Shown: positions 17,346 through 26,134 of the stretch, piece after piece | Layout: every line of letters begins with the position of its first letter | Numbering within the stretch: the first letter of the stretch is position 1 | Assembly: GCF_900182935.1 (NCBI RefSeq) | Contig: NZ_FXUE01000005.1 | Location: 62,001 to 126,000, forward strand | DNA length: 64,000 nucleotides | DNA from: Fibrobacter sp. UWB10 | Lineage (GTDB): Bacteria > Fibrobacterota > Fibrobacteria > Fibrobacterales > Fibrobacteraceae | Reading direction: 5' to 3' | The notes under the pieces: generated by a model | What the model saw: the letters and a program-made list of their open reading frames with translations, nothing else | What the model was told of the DNA's origin: nothing | Databases searched by the model: none | Translations under genes and position numbers: made by a program

Positions 17346-19760
17346 ATGGAAAAGAAGCACCCCCTTTATTTTACGATCCACGGTCACTTTTACCAGCCTC
17401 CTCGTGAAAACCCTTGGACAGGCGTTATCGAGAATCAGCCGAGCGCACGCCCCTTCCACGACTGGAACGACCGCATTGCAAGTGAATGTTATAGTCCGAA
17501 TTCCGCCAGCCGTATTTTGAGACCGAACGGACGTATTGTCGATATTGTCAACAACTACGATTTTATGAGCTTTAACATTGGTCCGACTCTCATGGGTTGG
17601 ATCCGCACGAATGCACCTGACACCTATAAGCGCATTCAAGAAGCCGACAAGCGTAGCATGAAACGTCTGAATGGTCACGGCAACGCAATTGCGCAGGTGT
17701 ACAACCACATCATTATGCCGCTCGCATCTGCCGAAGACAAAAAGACGCAGATCCGCTGGGGTATTGAAGATTTCAAGTTCCACTTTGGCCGTATGCCCGA
17801 AGCCATGTGGCTCGCCGAAACCGCCATCAATCTCGAAACGGTAGTGGAACTCATCAAAGCCGGTATCAAGTACACGATTCTTTCACCCACACAGGCCGAC
17901 AAATTCCGCAAGTTGGGCGATAATGATTGGATCGATTGCAGCAATACTAATATCGATACGACCCGCCCCTACCGCATTTACCCGCGCAACAAAGACGGCG
18001 TAATCGTTTGCGACGGCTACCTAGATGTATTCTTCTACAACCCGACGCTTTCGTCGGCAGTGGGCTTTGAGCACTTGCTCCGCGATGCAAGCACCTTCGG
18101 CAACCGCATTAAAGGCGCTTGGGATGAAAAGCGCAACGACCCGCAGCTGGTAAGCATTGGTACCGATGGTGAAAGCTACGGCCACCACGAACCGTTTGGC
18201 GACATGTGCGCAGCTTGGCTTTTCAACCACTACGCACCGAAAAACAACATGGAACCGGTAAACTACGGCTGGTACTTGGAAAAGTTCCCGCCACAGCATG
18301 AAGTATTACTCAAGAACTTCTACAGCGAAGGTTGCGCCTGGAGTTGCGCTCACGGAGTTGGCCGCTGGTACCGCGATTGCGGATGTTCGACAGGCGGTGG
18401 CCCGGGCTGGAACCAGAAATGGCGCGGTCCGTTACGCGACGCATTCAACCACTTGAAAAAACTCGCCGACGACATTTTCTACCGCGAATTCGAAAAGATT
18501 TCGAATGTGAACCCGTGGGATGCCCGCAATAACTTTGTAGAAGTTCTAGTCGCACCCGAAGACGAATCCCGCATCAAGGATTTCCTTGCCAAGACCGTCA
18601 AGAACCCAAACGACCCGGATATGTGCGCGAAGGCTATTCGCCTGCTTGAAATCCAGAAGTTCTGCCTGTTCAGCTTTACAAGCTGCGGCTGGTTCTTTAA
18701 CGACATCGAAGGTTTGGAACCGGTGCAGAACATGCGTTACGCCCTGCGTGCCATGGAGCTCTTGGAACCGTTCCTGCCGTATGGTCACCATATCAAGAAC
18801 GAATTCATCAGCATTCTTGCCCGCGCCACAAGTAACGAACATAAGTGGAATGGAGCCGAGGTGTTTACAAACTACGCCGAAGAAAAGGTTCCGTCCATCG
18901 TAAAGGAAATGGCCGAACAGGCTGCCATGTTCCACTTACATCTGGAAGACGACAACGAACAGAACAAGAAAATTGTCGCAACCAAGATTGCATCGCGCAA
19001 GCGCCAGACGCTTGTACGTACCGAGTATTACGACAAGTATATCAACGAACGCCGTATTTCGACCGTACTCGCCATTACCGACACACTCGGCCGCATTAAC
19101 TTGGTCGTTGCCGACGGTGAAAACGAACAGAATGGCCTCAAAATTGTCAAAGACCCGAACATGAGCACGCAGGAGCTGCAGGCCACCTACCCCACCGCCT
19201 ACGTGGTGCGTATGCGCAACCTCATGAGCGACTCGATCAAGCGCATCAACCAGATTTCGACCAAGAAGTACTTGAACGAAATTACGGAATCGTTCTCGAG
19301 TTTCGCGCTTTCGCACGGTCTTTCAATCGACAGTCTGGCCGACCCCGACCATACCCTGCCGGACACCATGCGCAAAATCCTTTCGCTCGAAATCAACTCC
19401 AAGATTCACCATCTGGCACTCGCCTACATGGAAAACGACGACCAGAAGGTCTTTGACGAAATTAAGGATCTGATCGAAGAAGCAAAGGCATTGCACACCC
19501 ACTTCTCGTTCGGCGGTACGGGCCGCATGTTCCATGCCAAGCTCGTGAAACTGATTGATTCCGTATTCGAGAAATTCGATCCAGCTGCCGTCAAGCACAT
19601 TACAGGCCTCATTACAGTGGCCGACTGGCTTGGCCTCGGCATCGACAAGACTAGCCTCGAAAACAAGGTATTCCCTGCATACCAGGAATATGTGAAGTAC
19701 CCGACCAGCAAGATTGCGGGCCTCAAGCCCATGTTCAGCTGGCTGAACTTTGAGGTATAA
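17346..19760 (+). CDS. GH57 family glycoside hydrolase with DUF3536-like C-terminal region
   Basis: An 804-residue cytoplasmic protein without signal peptide. The N-terminal half resembles GH57 amylases and glucanotransferases: HGHFYQPPRENPWTG at the start, PEAMWLAETA near residue 155 (the E is the likely nucleophile), and GTDGESYGHHEP near 277 (the D is the likely acid/base). The C-terminal half is mostly helical and resembles the DUF3536 region of long GH57 members. It may act on intracellular alpha-glucan, such as glycogen, which Fibrobacter is known to store. The stop is 5 bp before hpt, so it likely leads an operon with hpt, a membrane protein, cysE and nth. Substrate is inferred only. 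Confidence 0.83.
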   Translation: MEKKHPLYFTIHGHFYQPPRENPWTGVIENQPSARPFHDWNDRIASECYSPNSASRILRPNGRIVDIVNNYDFMSFNIGPTLMGWIRTNAPDTYKRIQEADKRSMKRLNGHGNAIAQVYNHIIMPLASAEDKKTQIRWGIEDFKFHFGRMPEAMWLAETAINLETVVELIKAGIKYTILSPTQADKFRKLGDNDWIDCSNTNIDTTRPYRIYPRNKDGVIVCDGYLDVFFYNPTLSSAVGFEHLLRDASTFGNRIKGAWDEKRNDPQLVSIGTDGESYGHHEPFGDMCAAWLFNHYAPKNNMEPVNYGWYLEKFPPQHEVLLKNFYSEGCAWSCAHGVGRWYRDCGCSTGGGPGWNQKWRGPLRDAFNHLKKLADDIFYREFEKISNVNPWDARNNFVEVLVAPEDESRIKDFLAKTVKNPNDPDMCAKAIRLLEIQKFCLFSFTSCGWFFNDIEGLEPVQNMRYALRAMELLEPFLPYGHHIKNEFISILARATSNEHKWNGAEVFTNYAEEKVPSIVKEMAEQAAMFHLHLEDDNEQNKKIVATKIASRKRQTLVRTEYYDKYINERRISTVLAITDTLGRINLVVADGENEQNGLKIVKDPNMSTQELQATYPTAYVVRMRNLMSDSIKRINQISTKKYLNEITESFSSFALSHGLSIDSLADPDHTLPDTMRKILSLEINSKIHHLALAYMENDDQKVFDEIKDLIEEAKALHTHFSFGGTGRMFHAKLVKLIDSVFEKFDPAAVKHITGLITVADWLGLGIDKTSLENKVFPAYQEYVKYPTSKIAGLKPMFSWLNFEV

Positions 19761-19765
19761 GAAAC

Positions 19766-20311
19766 ATGTACAGGATGTCAGAAAAACCGCTGATTAGCGC
19801 CAACGAGATTCGCGAACGAGTAACTACACTTGCCCGCGAAATCGTCGCCGTCTACGATTACGACATCCTGATTTCGGCACTCACCGGTGCCTACATGTTT
19901 ACCGCCGACTTGACTCGAGAACTCGCCAAGGCAGAAGGCGCCAAAGCGCCCCAGAAAAAGATAGCCTTCATCAAGGCTTCTAGCTACGGCGATTCCACGG
20001 AATCTAGCGGCAAGCTCCAGGTGCGCGGACTTGAAAAAATCGACATCAAGGGCAAGAAAATCCTGATGGTCGATGACATCGCCGACACGGGAACCACCCT
20101 GCTCGGGCTCTGCGAAATGCTCCGGGATGCCGGTTCCCAAGAGGTTCGCACCTGTGTTTTACTGAACAAACAGGAGCGTCGCGAAGTAGACATCACGGCA
20201 GATTTTGTAGGTTTTGAAATAGCAAACGAATTCGTGGTAGGTTACGGGCTCGATTACGCAAACGATTACCGATTCCTACCGGACATCTGGACACTACAGG
20301 AGACCAACTAA
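19766..20311 (+). CDS. hpt: Hypoxanthine phosphoribosyltransferase
   Basis: A 181-residue purine-salvage enzyme converting hypoxanthine (and usually guanine) plus PRPP to the nucleotide. The PRPP-binding motif ILMVDDIADTGTTL (near residue 98) and the flexible-loop region SSYGDSTESSGKL are diagnostic. YGLDYANDYRFLPDIW near the end matches the base-binding C terminus. The ATG at 19766 has GAGG about nine bases upstream; an internal ATG at 19775 is also possible. Its stop abuts the next start (TAAATG). The operon position after the GH57 gene looks incidental. Confidence 0.9.
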   Translation: MYRMSEKPLISANEIRERVTTLAREIVAVYDYDILISALTGAYMFTADLTRELAKAEGAKAPQKKIAFIKASSYGDSTESSGKLQVRGLEKIDIKGKKILMVDDIADTGTTLLGLCEMLRDAGSQEVRTCVLLNKQERREVDITADFVGFEIANEFVVGYGLDYANDYRFLPDIWTLQETN

Positions 20312-20815
20312 ATGGCAAACAACGATTTAGATGACGTCCGACTCCATGCCACCCAAGCCTTCGAAGCTGTAGAACGCAGCTACAACAAGATTGGTCGCGG
20401 CAAGCGGTTCTTGATCAACCTTAGCGTATGCCTGCTATTCTTTATCGCGGGATTCATTACATGTAGTGTCTTCACGAGCATTCCAAACGAAGGCATTATC
20501 GAACGCGTGGCGGCCCAGCCCGACATGCCGAACAAGTGCAAGTTCCGCTATGACCGAGCCATGGAATATGCCATTATGCACGAATGTGTCTTTGGCAAAG
20601 GCACTCCCAGCAGCGGAAAATCGTTGATTCAGCGAATCAACTATTGCACCTGCGCCCTCGAAAGCGTGCAGAAGAAAAAGCCCTACCAGAAAATGTTTGA
20701 AAATAACCTCGTCGACTTCACCTTCAAAATTCGCGAAGAAAATCTATGCCGTGAAAACAAGGTAATCCCCACTTTGGATGACGAAGACGACGCGAAAGAC
20801 AAGGCCAAGAAATGA
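20312..20815 (+). CDS. Single-pass membrane protein of unknown function
   Basis: A 167-residue protein I do not recognise. A cytoplasmic N terminus of about 30 residues (acidic, then KIGRGKRF) is followed by one transmembrane helix (LINLSVCLLFFIAGFITCSVF, shown split by position about 34-54). The outer domain has four cysteines (about C74, C90, C107 and C109, the last two in YCTCALES, and one more near C146 in ENLCREN) that could form disulfides. The tail DDEDDAKDKAKK is charged. The start directly follows the hpt stop and its stop overlaps cysE by four bases (ATGA), so it is translationally coupled. No function can be assigned. Confidence 0.8.
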   Translation: MANNDLDDVRLHATQAFEAVERSYNKIGRGKRFLINLSVCLLFFIAGFITCSVFTSIPNEGIIERVAAQPDMPNKCKFRYDRAMEYAIMHECVFGKGTPSSGKSLIQRINYCTCALESVQKKKPYQKMFENNLVDFTFKIREENLCRENKVIPTLDDEDDAKDKAKK

Positions 20816-21600
20816 ACATCGAAGAAATAGAACAAGCGATCCGAAAAGAAGCCGAGAAGTTGGTTCACGATGAACCGCTTTCGGTACTAATGCTCACCGA
20901 GCAGGTCCTGAACTGTAAGGACTTTGCCGCGATGCTTTCGGTTACGCTGTCATGTCAGCTCGCAGGCGAAGTCATGGACCGCGCCGAGCTCGAAAAGATG
21001 TTCGACATTCTTTATTTGAGATACCCCGAACTTTTAATTTGCGCCTGCAAGGACTTGCATGCAACCGTCCTTCGCGACCCCGCTTGCACCAGCTACTTGG
21101 AACCGCTCCTGTTCTTCAAGGGATTCCAGGGATTGCAGGCCTATCGCGCCGCGCACGCCTTGTGGCTTGAAGGCCGTTCTTTCCCGGCCAAGATGATCCA
21201 GAGCATTGTGAGCCGCAAGTTCGGCATGGACTTTCACCCGGCAGCCAAAATCGGTCACGGTCTCTTGATTGACCACGCCACCAACATTGTGATTGGCGAA
21301 ACCGCCGTGGTCGGCAACAACGTGAGTTTCTTGCACGGCGTGACCCTCGGCGGTACCGGTAAGGAAACCGGCGACCGTCACCCGAAAATCGGTAATGGTG
21401 TGATGCTCGGCGCGCATGCTCAGTTGCTCGGCAACATTCACATTGGCGATGGCGCCAAGATTGGTGCTGGCGCTGTAGTGGTGACAGACGTTCCGCCGCA
21501 TACGACTTATGCAGGCGTCCCCGCCGTCGAAGTCGGCCACCCGGACGATGAAATGCCCAGCTTCAACATGCAGCAAGACTTCACGCGCGACTGTGAATAA
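20812..21600 (+). CDS. cysE: Serine O-acetyltransferase CysE
   Basis: A 262-residue enzyme making O-acetylserine from serine and acetyl-CoA, the first step of cysteine synthesis. The N-terminal helical region includes RDPACTSYLEPLLFFKGFQGLQAYRAAH. The C-terminal left-handed beta-helix of hexapeptide repeats includes the signature DFHPAAKIGHGLLIDHATNIVIGETAVVG and GGTGKETGDRHPKIGNGV. The active-site histidine and aspartate lie in IDHAT and GDRHPK. The C-terminal tail is longer than minimal forms and ends FTRDCE. The start overlaps the stop of the preceding membrane protein. No riboswitch is visible. Confidence 0.93.
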   Translation: MNIEEIEQAIRKEAEKLVHDEPLSVLMLTEQVLNCKDFAAMLSVTLSCQLAGEVMDRAELEKMFDILYLRYPELLICACKDLHATVLRDPACTSYLEPLLFFKGFQGLQAYRAAHALWLEGRSFPAKMIQSIVSRKFGMDFHPAAKIGHGLLIDHATNIVIGETAVVGNNVSFLHGVTLGGTGKETGDRHPKIGNGVMLGAHAQLLGNIHIGDGAKIGAGAVVVTDVPPHTTYAGVPAVEVGHPDDEMPSFNMQQDFTRDCE

Positions 21601-21601
21601 A

Positions 21602-21650
21602 TAGACAAAAGAACGGCGCAAGCGCCTACAGACGAAAGACGAGAGATTTT
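21602..21650 (+). repeat. Dispersed repeat between cysE and nth, related to the repeat in mnmE
   Basis: Contains AGACAAAAGAACGG, a GGCGC-AA-GCGCC hairpin, then CTACAGACGAAAGACGAGAG. Both outer blocks recur, in frame, in mnmE at 8757-8805. The units AGACGAA, AGACGAG and AGATTTT have period seven. Confidence 0.65.
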
Positions 21651-21654
21651 CTAA

Positions 21655-22269
21655 GTGAAAAAAGCTGATAAGATAAAATTCATCAGCGAGACGCTCGACG
21701 AGTTACTTCCCGACCCGCCGATTCCACTGGATTACTCTGACCCTTACACGCTCCTGGTCGCGGTCGTGTTGAGCGCGCAATGCACCGACCTCCGCGTAAA
21801 CCAGGTGACCAAGGAGCTTTACAAGAAGGCGAAAACCCCCAAGGCCATGGTGAAACTCGGCGTCGAGAAAATCACCGAAATCATCAAGCCCTGCGGCCTT
21901 TCGACTACCAAGGGCAAGAACATTTTCAATCTGTCCAAGATTCTTGTCGAAAAATATAACAGCGTAGTTCCGCAGACCTTCGAAGAACTGGAAGCACTCC
22001 CCGGCGTAGGTCACAAAACCGCCAGCGTCATGATGATTCATGCGTTCAAGATTCCCGCCTTCCCGGTGGACACGCACATTCACCGTCTCGCCAAGCGTTG
22101 GGGACTTTCCGACGGATCCTCTGTCGAGCAAACCGAAAAAGACCTCAAGAAAATCTTCCCCGAAAACGAATGGGAAAAACGCCACCTGCAAATCATTCTA
22201 TTCGGACGCACCTACTGCAAGGCTCTCGGCCACAAGCCCGAAAACTGCCCTATCTGCAGCAAAATCTAG
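21655..22269 (+). CDS. nth: Endonuclease III-like DNA glycosylase/AP lyase
   Basis: A 204-residue base-excision repair enzyme removing oxidised pyrimidines. The helix-hairpin-helix motif LPGVGHKTASV contains the catalytic lysine, and FPVDTHIHRL contains the catalytic aspartate. The C-terminal cysteine cluster is unusual: CKALGHKPENCPIC gives C-x9-C-x2-C and the protein ends three residues later, so the fourth ligand of the usual C-x6-C-x2-C-x5-C [4Fe-4S] cluster is absent. The stop region is tandemly duplicated (AAAATCTAGTCG twice). The start is GTG, 54 bp after cysE, following a dispersed repeat. Confidence 0.9.
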   Translation: MKKADKIKFISETLDELLPDPPIPLDYSDPYTLLVAVVLSAQCTDLRVNQVTKELYKKAKTPKAMVKLGVEKITEIIKPCGLSTTKGKNIFNLSKILVEKYNSVVPQTFEELEALPGVGHKTASVMMIHAFKIPAFPVDTHIHRLAKRWGLSDGSSVEQTEKDLKKIFPENEWEKRHLQIILFGRTYCKALGHKPENCPICSKI

Positions 22270-22279
22270 TCGATAAAAT

Positions 22280-22975
22280 CTAGTCGTTATTCCGCTGGTA
22301 GAACCAGTAGTAAAACAGACTCCAAGTACCCCACAGCACGCAAAGCCACATTCCTACATAGCCCGTGGCATACACGGCGTTTGCAATCGTATCGTACTTG
22401 AGCAACAATCCCATTTCAGACAGAATAAAATTCCAGTCATGAAAACCATACGGAGCCTCGGCTCCCGTACCGCCGCTAATCAGCATTAGTTTCATGGGCA
22501 GAGCGTCGTCAATGTATACAGCCACATCGATAAAGTTTTCAAACGCCCACCAAAGCGCCACCGACGCGCCAAGAATATCGCGGGGCTTAATCCACAGCGC
22601 AAAGCAGAATACGAGCGGCATGATAATCTGGAACAGCGAACCGCCCAACGAATGCAGCACACGATTTCCGAAAATCGAAAACACCAAGTGACCCGTTTCG
22701 TGCACCGGCAAATTCAAGCAATGCAAATACTGCGCAATCCAAGCATCGTACCCTTCGCGCATCAACTGTATGGTAAAGAAAATCATCGCAATCACAAGCA
22801 AAAGTCGGAACGGAACAAAACGCGCTCCACCGAGCGTTTTGGGGTACAGCAAAAACTGCACGACCACCGGCCATGTTCCGGGATCGTCCAAACAAAAAGA
22901 CGACGGCGTTTCATGCTTCACCGTCACCAGATTTAAACGTACCTGGTCTGTCGCTTTCTGTTTCTCGTTTTCCAT
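22280..22975 (-). CDS. Multi-pass membrane protein with HETGH motif (M50-like)
   Basis: A 231-residue protein with about five hydrophobic segments. The motif NLPVHETGHLVFSIFG near residue 90 has an HExxH zinc site in a membrane context, as in M50-type (site-2 protease or M50B) peptidases. A second aspartate-bearing segment (ENFIDVAVYIDDALPM, near 150) could supply the third ligand. Protease activity is an inference, since many such proteins are uncharacterised. The frame can be extended to a TTG at 22993, but I chose the ATG at 22975 (MENEKQKATDQ). It is convergent with nth and stands alone, so context gives no substrate. Confidence 0.7.
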   Translation of the reverse strand: MENEKQKATDQVRLNLVTVKHETPSSFCLDDPGTWPVVVQFLLYPKTLGGARFVPFRLLLVIAMIFFTIQLMREGYDAWIAQYLHCLNLPVHETGHLVFSIFGNRVLHSLGGSLFQIIMPLVFCFALWIKPRDILGASVALWWAFENFIDVAVYIDDALPMKLMLISGGTGAEAPYGFHDWNFILSEMGLLLKYDTIANAVYATGYVGMWLCVLWGTWSLFYYWFYQRNND

Positions 22976-23133
22976 CACTCTAAATATACCCAAATACTTA
23001 CAATTCGGAACAATAAACCCCTAAAATAGAACCATTCTTAAGCAGGCCACTTTTTCCTTTTTCTTTTTTACAATTCTAGGGTAAACAGAACCGAAAAATA
23101 AAGCTATCTTCAACCAAAATTTGGAGTTGTGTT

Positions 23134-25245
23134 ATGATGAAAAAACTTTCTACTGCAGCACTCGCTGCAGCCACAATCGCTTCTGCAGCAAGTATTACCG
23201 TCGACCCGACCGCAACAAAGCAAGAAATCGTCGGTTTCGGTGGCGGCTCTGTTTATTACCAGAGTTGGATTACAGCACTTGCCGACAAAAATAAGGAAGC
23301 TCTTTTTGACACCGCCTTCACAGGTTTGAACCTTTCTCTTTTGCGCGTGGGCAACTGGCTTCAGGCAGACACCGCCAAGGTAAGCCAAGATGACATAGCC
23401 ATCGTGCAGGCCGCAAAGAAGCGTCTCGGCGACCACGTCAAAATTGAAATGTCTAGCTGGTCCGCTCCGGGCAGCCTCAAACCGAGCGGCAGCGTGAATG
23501 GTAGCGCAGGCTCTAGCAAGTCTGACAACTCGCTGAAAAAGGTCAGCGGCGATGCCTACGGTTCTTACGCATACACAGACTTCGCCAATTGGTGGAAAAA
23601 GAGTATCGAAACTTACAAAGCAGCCGGCATTACGCCCGACTACATCAGCATTCAGAACGAGCCGGACATGAACGCTGACTACGAAGAAACCCTCTTCGAG
23701 CCCACTGAAACAAGCGAAATAGCTGGCTACAAAGAAGCCTTGAACGCTGTTTATGACGCCGTGAAGGGCACCACCAAGATTCTCGGACCGGAACCGCTCG
23801 GCATCGGTTACAGCAACTTTGAAAAGTATGCTAAGGAACTGGACGACAGCAAGCTAGACGGCTACGCCTACCACCTGTATCACGCAGGCGATGGCAACGA
23901 CAACTCCGGCAACAACTACCTCGCTCCCGAAAACTTCCGCAAGTCCATGAAGGCAATCGGTTCTACTTACGGCGGCAAGGGCAAGCCGATTATCATGACC
24001 GAATTCTGCAACATGCTCGACAAGACCCGCGAAGAAGACATGGTGGGCCTCGCCCACATTATGCAGGTCGGCTTTACCGATGGCCAGCTCGGCGGCTACA
24101 TCGCTTGGGAACTCTTCTGGGGTAACGGCACCGGTCAGCTCATCGGCGTTTGCACCCAAGGCTGGGGCAGCTGTAAGAAAGACGAAATCGTGATTGGTCC
24201 TGAATACCACGCCATGCGTCACTATTCCAAGTTCGTGAATCCGGGCTGGAAGGCTATCTCTGCCTCCACCGCCGAAAACGACCTCAAGACGGTCGCTTTC
24301 GCAAGTGCCTCCGGCGACTCCGTTTCCGTGGTTGTCATCAACACCGGCAAGACCGCCATTCAGCTTGACGCTCCGGCAATCAGCGGCATGAATGTCGCAA
24401 CCGCCGTGCAGTCCAAGGAAAACGGCTTCAAGAGCAAGAACATCACCATTGCAAGCTGCTACATGCTCCCCGCACGCTCGGTAACGACGCTCGTTCTCAC
24501 CAAGACCGCAGCCGCCTCGACCGTCGCCGCATGCCAAGACGAAACCACCGATCCGAACTACACTGAACCGGTCATTACCCCGTCTGCAGATGTCGTGATC
24601 CTCGACTACTCCAAGACCTCCGACGTTTCCACCTGGCAGGCCATGAGCGACGACCTCGGCGCAGTCACCTACGAAGCCGGCGAACTCGACGGCATTACAG
24701 GTTATGTCAGCGTACCGCTCGCCGGTTGCGAACAGTCTGAATGCGGCTACAAGAGCCAGCTCGTGAACATCAGCGAAGAAGGCGCCGCCGCACTGGCAAG
24801 CTGCTCCGAACTGGTGATTACCATGCGCAGCCAGGGCACTTCCAATGCCTACGTGAACGTGGGTGCCGCAAACGGTGGCAGCTGGGTTGACTACCAGTAT
24901 GGCCGTACCGCTGCCGCAAACAGCTGGAGCGAAACCACAGTGGATCTTGAAAAAGAAGGCGACAACGGCTCTACCGCACTGCACTTTAACAGCGACGCCA
25001 CCGGAATCTACATCGCAAAGATTGTGGCTACGGGCTGCACCTCGACCGGTATCACGAAGGCTCCGAAGTTCGCCGTCAACGACCGCTTCGCCCCGGCGAA
25101 AGTCTTCGACCTGAACGGCAACCTCGTGTGGAGCGGCATCAAGGGCCAGGCTCTGAATGCCGACGGGACGCTGCGCCTCGACCTCCGCCAGGGCATGTAC
25201 CTGGTGAAGACGAAGAACTCCACGGTGAAAGCGGTGAAGAAGTAA
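23134..25245 (+). CDS. Secreted GH30 enzyme (probable xylanase) with sandwich module and tail
   Basis: A 703-residue exported glycoside hydrolase. A signal peptide (about 1-20, ending ASA) is followed by a GH30 domain (about 21-470) beginning with the characteristic TVDPTATKQEIVGFGGG. E176 in SIQNEPDM is the likely acid/base and E290 in IMTEFCNML the likely nucleophile. After a linker (ACQDETTDPNYTEP) a beta-sandwich of about 490-640 may bind carbohydrate. The end (LDLRQGMYLVKTKNSTVKAVKK) resembles a sorting tail. The architecture is closest to GH30 glucuronoxylanases, but subfamily placement would need alignment. The ATG at 23134 follows GGAG. Tandem heptamers and a terminator follow the gene. 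Confidence 0.87.
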   Translation: MMKKLSTAALAAATIASAASITVDPTATKQEIVGFGGGSVYYQSWITALADKNKEALFDTAFTGLNLSLLRVGNWLQADTAKVSQDDIAIVQAAKKRLGDHVKIEMSSWSAPGSLKPSGSVNGSAGSSKSDNSLKKVSGDAYGSYAYTDFANWWKKSIETYKAAGITPDYISIQNEPDMNADYEETLFEPTETSEIAGYKEALNAVYDAVKGTTKILGPEPLGIGYSNFEKYAKELDDSKLDGYAYHLYHAGDGNDNSGNNYLAPENFRKSMKAIGSTYGGKGKPIIMTEFCNMLDKTREEDMVGLAHIMQVGFTDGQLGGYIAWELFWGNGTGQLIGVCTQGWGSCKKDEIVIGPEYHAMRHYSKFVNPGWKAISASTAENDLKTVAFASASGDSVSVVVINTGKTAIQLDAPAISGMNVATAVQSKENGFKSKNITIASCYMLPARSVTTLVLTKTAAASTVAACQDETTDPNYTEPVITPSADVVILDYSKTSDVSTWQAMSDDLGAVTYEAGELDGITGYVSVPLAGCEQSECGYKSQLVNISEEGAAALASCSELVITMRSQGTSNAYVNVGAANGGSWVDYQYGRTAAANSWSETTVDLEKEGDNGSTALHFNSDATGIYIAKIVATGCTSTGITKAPKFAVNDRFAPAKVFDLNGNLVWSGIKGQALNADGTLRLDLRQGMYLVKTKNSTVKAVKK

Positions 25246-25303
25246 TGTGAGATGTGAAATGTGAGATTATTCATTTCTCATTAGTCATTTCACATTACAC
25301 ATA
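25245..25303 (+). repeat. Tandem heptamers after the GH30 gene
   Basis: Units ATGTGAG, ATGTGAA, ATGTGAG are followed, after ATTATTCATT, by TCTCATT, AGTCATT, TCACATT and ACACATA. The two halves are partly complementary, so a hairpin is possible. Confidence 0.75.
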
Positions 25304-25304
25304 A

Positions 25305-25338
25305 CAAAAAAAAGCGGGCTAATGCCCGCCTTTTTTTG
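25305..25338 (+). terminator. Bidirectional rho-independent terminator
   Basis: A run of A, then GCGGGC-TAAT-GCCCGC, then a run of T. It serves the GH30 gene on plus and the convergent hypothetical gene on minus. Confidence 0.9.
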
Positions 25339-25355
25339 TTGCTTCAGCAACTCAA

Positions 25356-25994
25356 TTAGCCTTCTTCGAGAGCTTCCTTGTATTCGTCGACCGTTGCGAT
25401 GTATTCGTCAATCATGTCGTCCTTAGATTCAAGGTAAGAAAGAATCTGTTCCAGATGTTCCTTCTTGAACACAGCCTTGAGCTGACGGCTAGCGTGTCCA
25501 CGATAGCCCCATTCCTTGAGGATTTCGTCGGTCACCACGAAGGCGTCGTTCATAGAGACAAAGCGCATGGGGCCATAGACAGCCCAGTTGTGTTCCATCT
25601 GCATGCATTCCGGTTCCTGGAGTTCCGGATTAGCCATGTAGCGCTGGATGTGGCGGGTACGCACGTCCTTAATCTTGTCGATGCGCATGTAACCCATAAT
25701 CAAGTACTTGTTGCGGAGTTCGGAATCGCTCAGGCCTTCGTAACGGGTGCCGAACAGAATGTAGCGGCTCTTTGCCTTGAGGATTGCGTTGATCGCCTTC
25801 ACGTTATAGCAGCTCATCAGACCATAGGTGCTAGTTTCGTAGTTGGGTTCATAGAGGAAACCCTTACCGTTTTCGTTCAGCTGGTCGCGGACCGGCATTT
25901 CGGACTGGTGGCTGGTTTCGACGTAGAGCAAGCTACCGGCAGCGTTGCCGCGGTAATCCTGCCAACCTTCGAGATTGATCTGTGTTTTAGGCAT
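25356..25994 (-). CDS. Conserved-looking hypothetical protein, 212 residues
   Basis: I do not recognise this soluble protein. It has no signal peptide or transmembrane helix. Visible features are an aromatic-rich middle (SRYILFGTRYEG...YLIMGYMRIDK), a tail of acidic helices (ESKDDMIDEYIATVDEYKEALEEG) and a basic patch (GYRGHASRQLKAVFKKEH). Codon use matches neighbours and the ATG start at 25994 is unambiguous, so it is very probably real. The leader contains a strong GC-rich hairpin (26025-26054). A terminator lies downstream. No function can be assigned from sequence or context. Confidence 0.8.
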   Translation of the reverse strand: MPKTQINLEGWQDYRGNAAGSLLYVETSHQSEMPVRDQLNENGKGFLYEPNYETSTYGLMSCYNVKAINAILKAKSRYILFGTRYEGLSDSELRNKYLIMGYMRIDKIKDVRTRHIQRYMANPELQEPECMQMEHNWAVYGPMRFVSMNDAFVVTDEILKEWGYRGHASRQLKAVFKKEHLEQILSYLESKDDMIDEYIATVDEYKEALEEG

Positions 25995-26024
25995 TTGTCA
26001 TCCACTCTAGTTAGGTTAAACTTT

Positions 26025-26054
26025 GGGAACCCCGAATTTTTGGTCCGGGGTCCC
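26025..26054 (+). other. GC-rich hairpin in the leader of the 25356-25994 gene
   Basis: GGGAACCCCG pairs with CGGGGTCCC (one bulged A) around an AT-rich loop. A T run follows on the plus strand, where no gene ends. On the minus strand it lies in the 5' leader of the hypothetical gene, so it may act on that message or stop antisense transcription. Confidence 0.5.
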
Positions 26055-26134
26055 CTTTTTATATAAATCTTACAATCGGACTACTTATGGCAGTCCGTTG
26101 CTTATTTTCAATATGCAAGATACAAATTTATAAG

